A DNA stretch of 12,237 nucleotides, from positions 1 through 12,237 of the forward strand of contig JADNRV010000820.1 in the NCBI GenBank assembly GCA_015499995.1. Reading direction: 5' to 3'. The position numbers and the translations under genes are program-made. The notes under the pieces were generated by a model, which searched no databases, was not told where the DNA came from, and was given only the letters and a program-made list of their open reading frames with translations. Positions 1-7,955 of this stretch are shown here, in pieces. The stretch is from Flammula alnicola. Its lineage: Eukaryota > Basidiomycota > Agaricomycetes > Agaricales > Strophariaceae. Every line of letters starts with the position of its first letter. Position 1 is the first letter of the stretch.

Positions 1-1598
<1,598 letters not shown>

Positions 1599-2496
1599 GT
1601 GCATAGTGGAATACCCGTACTCATCGACGGCCTCAACGAGCCCTCGCCAAAATAGACGGGAGAATGGGATCTTCAACGTCCTAATGAGTGGATGTTTCGG
1701 TGATTCGTTCAACAGAGTCTTTATTTAATGCTCTCGGGGGCAGGCAGGGACATATCAGCTCATGAAGCTGAGAGGTCTGGAAGTGCCATGGATGTTGCAG
1801 TGGCTTCTTGACGTAGTATGATTGTAGGAGTAACAAGGTCTCAACGCCTCGCACTCGGGAGATGGCAATGATTAGTGTTCAGATACGATAAAATTATACA
1901 TTTGTGAATCTCAAGCCAAAATGTGTTATTATTGCCAGGTCCAGAGTAATTATGGCGCTGCAACATGGGCGCAGTGTGTCCATGTCACAAGTTGTAAACT
2001 TTGTGGACCATGATTGAAAACTTGACACGCCCACCCGCGCATCGCGTTGATCACTTGAAGCTTTTATTCACCGCTCAGTGTTGGGACACTTGAGTACTAC
2101 ATACTTCGTATGTTTCGGGGCTGCTAAAAATAAAACAAACAAGCGTCCTGATCATGATCGTGATCAATAACCGCCTAATCCAATCTTGATCATCCCTAAG
2201 ATCTCCTCATCCTTGATTAACCAGACTATTATCTCCAAAACATCTCTTCATCTTCCTAATAATTGCAACAACCAGTCTTAACGTGGGGAGGGGCAACGCC
2301 TGTTGTTGATTTGGGTGGCTGACTAATGGCACAGCCACCCAAAATCCGCCAAACGTCGATTGTTCGTTCGCAATTGAGGATAATTGACCATCTTCGTCGT
2401 CAATGGGCGTTTTTCACCTCTGCAACAAATCAGAAATGTTATAAAGTATGTAAACTAGAATTAGAATATTATTTGAGACCTAAAATTATATAAAAA
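1599..2496. other. Non-coding interval between AHCY and the minus-strand ORF
   Basis: No ORF here looks like a protein. The left part should hold the AHCY 3' UTR. An AATAAA occurs at 2129-2134, but more than 500 bases after the stop codon, so its use is doubtful. 2149-2166 is a run of three near-palindromic TGATCA/TGATCG hexamers, and 2310-2343 is a perfect hairpin annotated separately. The right end (about 2400-2496) is A/T-rich and would be the 3' flank of the minus-strand ORF. I see no tRNA, rRNA or recognisable transposon terminus. Confidence 0.6.
2310..2343. repeat. Perfect 12-bp inverted repeat (hairpin, 10-nt loop)
   Basis: The left arm TTTGGGTGGCTG (2310-2321) is the exact reverse complement of CAGCCACCCAAA (2332-2343), and the loop is ACTAATGGCA. 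The arms are GC-rich inside an otherwise A/T- and CT-rich spacer. It could be a relic of a small inverted-repeat element or an RNA hairpin. No CTRR tetranucleotide follows closely, so a Helitron 3' end is not supported. Confidence 0.6.
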
Positions 2497-3111
2497 CTAT
2501 GCTAAATCATCCCGAAAATCTGATTCATAGAATGAATCATCCTCAGGACCTGCCATTGTGACATCATCTGTTGACGGAACAGCACCACCTCTGGAGAGAT
2601 ATCTTGCGACTGCTTTCTTCAATGCTGCAATCCTTTCATCTTTGGTTTTCATGTGTGACTTCAACGGAACCTTCTGATCCTTGTCCATTGAATCATACAC
2701 AGCCTTGGGAATCTTCTTCTCTTCTCCTCGGTGATAGTCGAGCTGGCGGTTCAGTTCATCAACCTTAAGGTTGTCGATCACTGCATTGACGAGTACAAGT
2801 TTCTTGCTGGTCTCCTCGATGACCGCGGCTCTCTGATCACGCTTCTCCCGACGTTTGGCTTCTTTCTCGCGGTTGTCAGCCACCTTTTGTGCATCAGCTC
2901 GCATCTGTTCCTCCTTCAACCGCTTCTGCAACCCACTCTCATCTCTCATCCTCGCGACCTTCCTAAGGTACTCATGGTCCTCCTCCTCTGTCAGCTTGTG
3001 CTCGAGAAACTCCTCGGTGTTGTTTTGTGATGTCATCAATGTGGCATCAAACTTGTGAAGGGTTTCTGCGGGACGCAAGCGCTGGCCGACCCGCCATGTA
3101 ACAAATACCAT
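2497..3111 (-). CDS. Hypothetical charged coiled-coil protein, probably 5'-truncated by LTR insertion
   Basis: I do not recognise a named family. From the ATG at 3111 the frame gives 204 residues ending in TAG at 2497-2499. Residues about 30-115 are dominated by Glu, Lys, Arg, Asp and Gln (for example EEEDHEYLRKVARMRDE) and should form a long coiled coil. The C-terminal third contains LKVDELNRQL, and about 40 residues later DERIAALKKAVARYL, a spacing and pattern loosely like a SAP-type DNA-binding helix pair (inference). The tail is acidic. Similar Lys/Glu-rich ORFs of unknown function, often near transposons, are frequent in mushroom genomes as I recall. The first few codons (3111-3097, MVFVT) lie inside the putative LTR, whose start I place at 3097. 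The natural N-terminus was therefore probably replaced, and the ORF is likely a gene fragment or part of an older mobile element. A real, expressed gene is possible but unproven. Confidence 0.55.
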   Translation of the reverse strand: MVFVTWRVGQRLRPAETLHKFDATLMTSQNNTEEFLEHKLTEEEDHEYLRKVARMRDESGLQKRLKEEQMRADAQKVADNREKEAKRREKRDQRAAVIEETSKKLVLVNAVIDNLKVDELNRQLDYHRGEEKKIPKAVYDSMDKDQKVPLKSHMKTKDERIAALKKAVARYLSRGGAVPSTDDVTMAGPEDDSFYESDFRDDLA

Positions 3112-3157
3112 CACGCATCACGTACCACGCACCACCACGCATCACGTATCACGTACC
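3109..3157 (+). repeat. CACG heptamer repeat array at the LTR 5' end
   Basis: CACG begins at 3112, 3119, 3126, 3136, 3143 and 3150. The period is 7 bases except for one 10-base step. The units are variants of CACGYAY (CACGCAT, CACGTAC, CACGTAT). Several units contain CACGTA, close to a bHLH E-box core, but none is CACGTG. Confidence 0.75.
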
Positions 3158-3192
3158 TTATGATTATCCGCCTGTTCCCGCGATCCTTGTAT

Positions 3193-3203
3193 CTTATCTT
3201 ATC
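3193..3203 (-). promoter_or_regulatory. Two overlapping GATAAG (GATA-factor type) motifs in U3
   Basis: CTTATC occurs at 3193-3198 and again at 3198-3203, reading GATAAGATAAG on the minus strand. Fungal GATA factors, including nitrogen, iron and light regulators, bind HGATAR sites, often in pairs. Binding here is inference. Confidence 0.4.
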
Positions 3204-3287
3204 TTCGTAAGCCCCTATTTGTTTCATTAACTACTTGTATATAGCTTCGTTCAACTGCCCAAGGCTCCGTATTTACTTACTATTCTC

Positions 3288-3457
3288 TGACTCGCTATTA
3301 TGACTATATCTCTTATTATTTGACTCCTCTTTTGACTCCTTTATCGTCACCCTATGATTTGTTTTGACTCCCTAATCCCTTGTAAAATGACTTACTCAAT
3401 ACCTACCTATAACGCGTCCGTCTTCTCGTCTCCGGACTCCATTTTATTACCTGACTC
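3288..3457 (+). promoter_or_regulatory. Five direct TGACTC motifs upstream of the TATA box
   Basis: TGACTC starts at 3288, 3321, 3333, 3365 and 3452, all on the plus strand. Two further TGACT pentamers start at 3301 and 3388. TGACTC is the core of the Gcn4/CPC1/AP-1 bZIP site, but none here has the seventh base A of the ideal TGACTCA, so affinity may be modest. The position just upstream of a TATA box fits a U3 enhancer. Confidence 0.45.
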
Positions 3458-3474
3458 GTGTACTCTTAGCTTAG

Positions 3475-3482
3475 TATAAATA
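3475..3482 (+). promoter_or_regulatory. TATA box of the retrotransposon promoter
   Basis: TATAAATA is a full TATA consensus. Transcription would start about 30 bases downstream, near 3505-3515, leaving a leader of roughly 340-350 bases before the gag ATG at 3855. It is the only full consensus I see between the LTR start and gag. Confidence 0.65.
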
Positions 3483-3504
3483 GTCGACCATTTGTACAGG
3501 ACAA

Positions 3505-3854
3505 GACAGTCAATCACACAGTTTTAACCTGTTCACTTGATTCTCGCGCTATCTACAACCGTGTGCCAATTCGCCTTTCAGTGACTCCCACGCCTCTGAA
3601 AGCTCCCAATTGTCACATATTTTTGAACACTACACCGACTCTATCGACTATCTCATTCCGTACAACACTCGACTCGACTATCCTATCCTACCTTGCTTAA
3701 TTTTTTAATTTTCCGACTCTCCGTTTACCGACTTCGACCCGCCTAACGACAGGAACCTCGGTCTGATCACCCGAAGCCACTAACGTACGGCGACCTCTTG
3801 TTTTATTGACTTAGAACCGACTACTCGACTACTTAATTTCTACGACTACCGACT
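3505..3854 (+). other. Retroelement leader (R/U5 and 5' UTR), rich in CGACT, lacking a TGG primer site
   Basis: The strand is pyrimidine-rich and G-poor. CGACT occurs ten times at 3636, 3645, 3670, 3675, 3714, 3729, 3818, 3826, 3843 and 3850; I see no AGTCG in the same interval. No TGG trinucleotide occurs anywhere in this interval, so the usual primer binding site matching the CCA end of a tRNA is absent. An in-frame TAA at 3834-3836 precedes the gag ATG, which supports 3855 as the start. Confidence 0.6.
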
Positions 3855-5348
3855 ATGTTCGCCCAGCCACCCACTACGTCTTCTATTCGCAACCGAACCC
3901 GCGCGGCCGCCAGGAATGCGGCAAGTGAAGCTGCACAGACGGCTATCCCCGACTCGACTCTAGGCACTGGTGAGCCCCCTGATGAAAGCGACAGCGCCCA
4001 GAGAATGCCGGCCAAGAAACCGACTTACCGAGAAGCCCTCATTGGAGGGTCTAGGGAGGGGTCGCCTGACCCCAATACTCCTGGGAGAAAGAATTCCCAG
4101 AGTTTGGCATCCCGAGGAAATGATTATGAGCACGGTACCACCACGTCTCAGTGGCCGGAGGAAGCCCAACGGCCCGAATCGTTTAGCGAATGGGTCCAGA
4201 ACAACCCAAATTTGGTAAGTGAGCAACCGCAGACCCCGGTTAGACGCTCACGCCGAAGCCGAAGCCATGGCAGTAGGCCATCAGTTGAGTTCCCACGCAA
4301 CGCGCCTGATGCGCATGCAAGTGATACGGCCGTATGCGATGCACGCGCACGCTCTGTGTCGCCATTCAATGTACATAAGCGCAACGCCTATCCAAGCACT
4401 CCCCCCGGAGGAAATCTGTTGCCAGCGCACATTATTATCCCGCAAAAAGATAAAGCGGCTGTGCCAGAGCAACCGGATATTCTTACTCAGGCAGAGGAAG
4501 CTTTATCAAGAAATGAGCGTGAGCGCATATCACGCCGCTATGCTAAAGTATCCATGGTCTCAGGTAGAGACCATAGTTCTAGTCCCTCTCGCGGTGAAGG
4601 ACCATCTTCTAAGCGAAAGGGGAAAGCGGTAGACCCGCATAATTGGGGAAACATTCAATTGGACCCCCTTGAGCGAGACATAGACACGCAAGCTCAAATT
4701 TTAAATAGCTATTCAGTAAATAAGAATGTACCTGGCCGTAATATACTGCCATCATTGCGAAATGATAGGGGGTCTGAAAGGCCACTCCGAGGAAGGAGTA
4801 TGACAGGTCCCGCACCTGACAGAGTCACGCGCCTTAATGACACGCGCCCTATCAATCAGATTCCCATTGATAGTTATCTCGGACGCACCTTGGCAAATAT
4901 GGAGCGCCTGAGAGTTAAAAATACACAGCGTGAGGAATCTGATCCTTCCAGCTCGGATTCAAGCTCGAGCAGTAGTAGCAGTGATCACGGTGAAGATCCG
5001 CCGACACCTCCTGCTTCACGAGCCAAGCGATCTAAGTCTAGAAGGAGTAAACGCTCTAGGACTAGAAAATCCAAGACTACTCTGAAGCCACTAGCCCCTA
5101 AGGAATATGATGGAACCCCGGATTCTCGTCTCTTTCATAGATTCGTGACGGAAGGTACCACATATGTCTTAGATGGGCGAGTGAAGCCTAGTAGGCAAGT
5201 ACTTGTACTATCATACTATCTCAAGGGAATTGCATATGATTACTATACGCAAAAAGTGTCATTAAATTTCGATCAATGGACACTCCCTGAATTCTTTGAA
5301 GGCTTGTTTAACTATTGTTTCCCAGTTAACTTTAGACTGGAACAATGA
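3855..5348 (+). pseudogene. Gag, N-terminal part, ending at an in-frame TGA inside the capsid domain
   Basis: 497 codons from the first ATG after an in-frame TAA. Residues 1-360 are polar, Pro/Ser/Arg-rich and probably disordered. At about 363 comes a Ser tract (SDPSSSDSSSSSSSSDH), at about 388-411 a basic Arg/Lys/Ser stretch (KRSKSRRSKRSRTRKSK) that could act as RNA-binding or nuclear-localisation signal. From about 417 (YDGTPDSRLFHRF) the capsid-type fold of Ty3/gypsy Gag begins. The frame stops at TGA 5346-5348, but the same frame continues at once with clear capsid sequence (NKLKRAFQNDKSVSAYVHEL), so the stop splits one domain. Gag proteins of this family usually have a basic residue here, and one C-to-T change in a CpG of an Arg CGA codon would explain the TGA (inference). 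Translational readthrough is an alternative, but the location in mid-capsid makes loss of function more likely. Confidence 0.8.
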
Positions 5349-5432
5349 AATAAACTTAAACGAGCTTTCCAGAATGATAAATCAGTCTCGGCTTATGTTC
5401 ATGAGCTTGAAGAACTATTTAATCTTATTGGC

Positions 5433-7955
5433 ATGGTCAATGAGAGAGATAAAGTAATTAAGCTATGGAGTGGACTCCGAGCTTCTATTCAGCGAAGCCT
5501 GTGGATGGATCATTATAATCCTGAAATATCTTTGTGGGATGAAGTGGTTCATCAGGCCGAAATGATCGAGATCGCTGAAAATGTAACAGGCGCTCAGGAT
5601 AAGCGCCCATCAAACAGCGATCCTAAAGCTAAACAGAATCAATCTTCGCATGTGGGAAGTCAGAACCCTGGACGATCTCGCGACCAGAATCGTGCTCGGA
5701 TTGGATCAAGGCAGCCCTCATCCAATTACCGGCCATTCAACCGTGAAGGTCATTCTAGGTCTGGCACACCCCAGACGTCCAACCATAGTGTTGGATACAG
5801 GCGGGGATCTTCGTTTATACCTCGAGGAAATAACTCGGCTCCCCATAGATTTCAGTCGCGTACAGGAAATAATAATTCCTTTTCAAACAAACCTTTCAAT
5901 AGTCAGAAACCTATGCTGACTGAAAAAGAACGCGCTGATTTGCTTGCAGCCGGAAAGTGCTTTAATTGTAAAGAAGCCGGCCACATGTCTCGTAATTGCC
6001 CGAAACGCAGCACAGTGCACTCATCGGGCTCGAAGCCACCTGGAGTTCCTAATTTTAATATAGAATTCGGAGAGGACTCCGAAGAAGTGGAATCCGATGA
6101 AGTAGAGGTGGTTAACTCTATCTCCGTCGGCTTAATTAACTTCGATTACCCTGATCCGATGTGGCAAATATTACATAGCCATCAAGCGGATTACTGGCCT
6201 TGTCATTATCATCCGGGCCAGCCAAGAAGGCATCAATTGGGTGATGCTTTAATGTACGCTGCCCAATATGTGTTGGAATTAACTAATAAATATCCAGGGG
6301 ATACACCACTTTCCTGGGTATCTGATCCATCTCATACCGGGCATCGCTTTATTGTAGTCCCCCTTATCACTGATATGTATATCATTTATGATATCTATTA
6401 TCGCAGGTGTGAAATGATCAGTGGATATAAGCTGAGAAACCCATGTTTCGGAATTGGGGCTTGGTATGCTCTAGTGGCCGAAAAATGGTCCGGATCACAT
6501 GCTAGCTCCTTGGAACGTTATCCAATAATTGGAAATGCATTTGCTCTGAATGCCGTAGTAGTCCTCTCCAGTGGAATTGAGGAACTTTACCCGTCTACCT
6601 GCTGTGAAGTTGAGGATGCAGCTCGCTTCAGTCTCATTTCAACTGGATATATGCGCTGGGATATTCTCGACAAGGAATTTCCAGGTAGACCTATTAGGAT
6701 TTCGATCCAGGAACTGTCAAACCGCAAGTTTGATTTATGTAACTGGTATTTGATCCATAGGTATGGACGAACCAAACCTGTCCGCCGAAACATGAGCAAT
6801 TCTCCCCTTACCAGAAATGTTGATAAAACTCTTCGTTCCATCATTGAAGACTTAATTAACACTGTTAAATCTCAAGATCAAGATGATGCGTGTTCAGAAT
6901 GTACACATTCTTCCATGCCTGGACTAATCTCTGAAATGTCCGATTCTGTACTTGAATTCGGGTGTGCTTCCATTGCTCCAGAAGGAGTAACCGAGGAAAT
7001 ACGCTCACCAGAAGTTTTACCTAATTATGTTAATGATCAACTAAATGGTATTCTCCCGGAAGAAGTACCGGAAGAGGTTCTGGAACCCGTATTAGAGCCA
7101 GACGAACAGGCGCCTGATTTAGACGCTGAGATAATTATAGACAATGACGTAGGAATAAACTTTCCTCCATCAACATATTCTACGAGAGCAGAATACCGTT
7201 GGGAATTAGGCACCGATGGCCGAACTTTACGTCCCAATACCCAATTAGGAGATATGATCAAGCCATTGCTTCTGCGGGTATTAGAAGCCGGAGCACCATA
7301 CCCCGGAGATGAACGCTTCCCATATAATGATCTCTCCGAGGATGCTCGCTTTGTTGTTAAGGCAGCAACCCCGCATTTGCATCTTGTCACAGATTCACAT
7401 CGGGAGTGTACCACTTACTTTAGTCATGACCTCACCTTGAACCCGGATTTTAAACCAGCGCTGGAATATGCTCATCGTTGTGCTATATCCAGCAATGTGC
7501 CCCTTGGTGATGGATGGATAACTGAATCTCAAGAGCGCATGGGTCCTTTAATTGAACGAACCCTAGAACTTGTCGTCCAAGTAAGTCGGCCATTTCTGTA
7601 TGACTGCCGATTTAGTTTAAGAAATCGACTGCGCTGTGATATTCGGTTTGACCCAGAAGATGATACTAGAGTTCTGGTTGAAGACAAACTCTGCAGGAAC
7701 ATCTGGTTCCTACCCTTGCATCACTTCGGAGATCCGGAGTTTGACTTAGCCGCTTGGTACCAAGAGCGTCTGCTATTTCCAAATTCATTTGACGATACCT
7801 ATTTTGTCTCTCGGCCACAGAATTCGTATCGCCAAGGTAATCTTAATATTGAAATGGAAGTAGAAGTCACTGTGGTTCCTGAAACAGAGCCCGGAGATAG
7901 ACAACAGGTTTTTCAGGAATGGAGTCGCGGATTGCGACTCCGGACCACTCAGTGA
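5433..7955 (+). CDS. Gag frame after the TGA: capsid C-terminus, CCHC zinc knuckle and repeat-bearing spacer
   Basis: Same reading frame as the N-terminal gag segment. It is open from 5349, with the first ATG at 5433 (840 codons). Residues 1-65 complete the capsid domain (VNERDKVIKLWSGLR). Residues 70-165 form a Gln/Ser/Asn/Arg-rich linker. Residues 176-189 are a zinc knuckle, CFNCKEAGHMSRNC, spaced C-X2-C-X4-H-X4-C, the nucleocapsid-type RNA/DNA-binding motif. After an acidic patch, residues 270-782 hold four degenerate repeats of about 80 residues, with an acidic linker (EEVPEEVLEPVLEP) from about 543 between repeats 2 and 3. I do not recognise these repeats as a named domain. The frame ends in TGA at 7953-7955 and overlaps the pol frame, into which a -1 shift would lead. 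As placed, it would be made as an extension of Gag, between nucleocapsid and protease. Without readthrough or reinitiation at 5433, this copy cannot make the full protein. Confidence 0.85.
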   Translation: MVNERDKVIKLWSGLRASIQRSLWMDHYNPEISLWDEVVHQAEMIEIAENVTGAQDKRPSNSDPKAKQNQSSHVGSQNPGRSRDQNRARIGSRQPSSNYRPFNREGHSRSGTPQTSNHSVGYRRGSSFIPRGNNSAPHRFQSRTGNNNSFSNKPFNSQKPMLTEKERADLLAAGKCFNCKEAGHMSRNCPKRSTVHSSGSKPPGVPNFNIEFGEDSEEVESDEVEVVNSISVGLINFDYPDPMWQILHSHQADYWPCHYHPGQPRRHQLGDALMYAAQYVLELTNKYPGDTPLSWVSDPSHTGHRFIVVPLITDMYIIYDIYYRRCEMISGYKLRNPCFGIGAWYALVAEKWSGSHASSLERYPIIGNAFALNAVVVLSSGIEELYPSTCCEVEDAARFSLISTGYMRWDILDKEFPGRPIRISIQELSNRKFDLCNWYLIHRYGRTKPVRRNMSNSPLTRNVDKTLRSIIEDLINTVKSQDQDDACSECTHSSMPGLISEMSDSVLEFGCASIAPEGVTEEIRSPEVLPNYVNDQLNGILPEEVPEEVLEPVLEPDEQAPDLDAEIIIDNDVGINFPPSTYSTRAEYRWELGTDGRTLRPNTQLGDMIKPLLLRVLEAGAPYPGDERFPYNDLSEDARFVVKAATPHLHLVTDSHRECTTYFSHDLTLNPDFKPALEYAHRCAISSNVPLGDGWITESQERMGPLIERTLELVVQVSRPFLYDCRFSLRNRLRCDIRFDPEDDTRVLVEDKLCRNIWFLPLHHFGDPEFDLAAWYQERLLFPNSFDDTYFVSRPQNSYRQGNLNIEMEVEVTVVPETEPGDRQQVFQEWSRGLRLRTTQ
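6240..7778 (+). repeat. Four degenerate ~80-residue protein repeats in the gag-pol spacer
   Basis: Repeat 1 is 6240-6488, repeat 2 is 6531-6767, repeat 3 is 7248-7487 and repeat 4 is 7539-7778, giving 83, 79, 80 and 80 residues. Shared landmarks: a Gly near the start (GDALMYA, GNAFALN, GDMIKPL, MGPLIER), a Tyr-Pro or Leu-Tyr about 20 residues in (KYPGD, LYPST, PYPGD, LYDCR), and an ending F-x-x-x-x-[WE]-Y (CFGIGAWY, KFDLCNWY, DFKPALEY, EFDLAAWY). Repeats 1 and 3 both start QLGD and share YPGD, RF-V-V and NP-x-F; repeats 2 and 4 share DK and FDL-x-x-WY. This suggests a two-repeat block that was later duplicated. Function unknown. Confidence 0.6.
7907..7941 (+). promoter_or_regulatory. Candidate -1 programmed ribosomal frameshift signal joining gag and pol
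   Basis: The gag codons CAG GTT TTT CAG give a slip stretch GGTTTTT at 7907-7913. After a 7-nt spacer comes a perfect 8-bp stem, GGAGTCGC (7921-7928) with GCGACTCC (7934-7941) and loop GGATT. This matches the layout of known -1 signals. The A-site re-pairs perfectly (TTT to TTT), while the P-site has a mismatch (GTT to GGT). The pol frame has no stop after the TAG at 7898-7900, so any shift between 7901 and 7955 works. The loop could also pair with GATCC at 7975-7979 (pseudoknot, speculative). Reinitiation at the pol ATG 7919 is an alternative. Confidence 0.6.

Larger units (their letters stand above)
3097..3600 (+). repeat. Putative 5' LTR (right boundary uncertain)
   Basis: Begins TGTAACAAATACC, compatible with the TG...CA rule of LTR ends. 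It carries an array of CACG heptamers near its left end, U3-like motifs, and a TATA box at 3475. The right end cannot be placed: there is no second LTR copy in the window to align with, and no TGG-type primer binding site follows. 3600 is only a nominal limit allowing about 95 bases of R/U5 after the expected transcription start. The strand is that of the element. Confidence 0.5.

Noticed and set aside
2149..2166. TGATCATGATCGTGATCA near-palindrome
   Set aside because: Simple iteration of the self-complementary TGATCA; no sign of function beyond that.
2571..3058. Three plus-strand ORFs overlapping the charged minus-strand ORF
   Set aside because: They are Leu/Ser/Cys-rich, which is what the opposite strand of a Lys/Glu-rich coiled coil produces; the minus strand is the better coding frame.
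3109..3157. CRISPR-like short repeats
   Set aside because: The 7-base units are degenerate and adjacent with no spacers, and the genome is eukaryotic.
4215..4220. GTAAGT, a perfect splice donor inside gag
   Set aside because: The reading frame stays open through it and on for over 1,100 bases, so no intron is needed; the nearest CAG is too close to form an intron.
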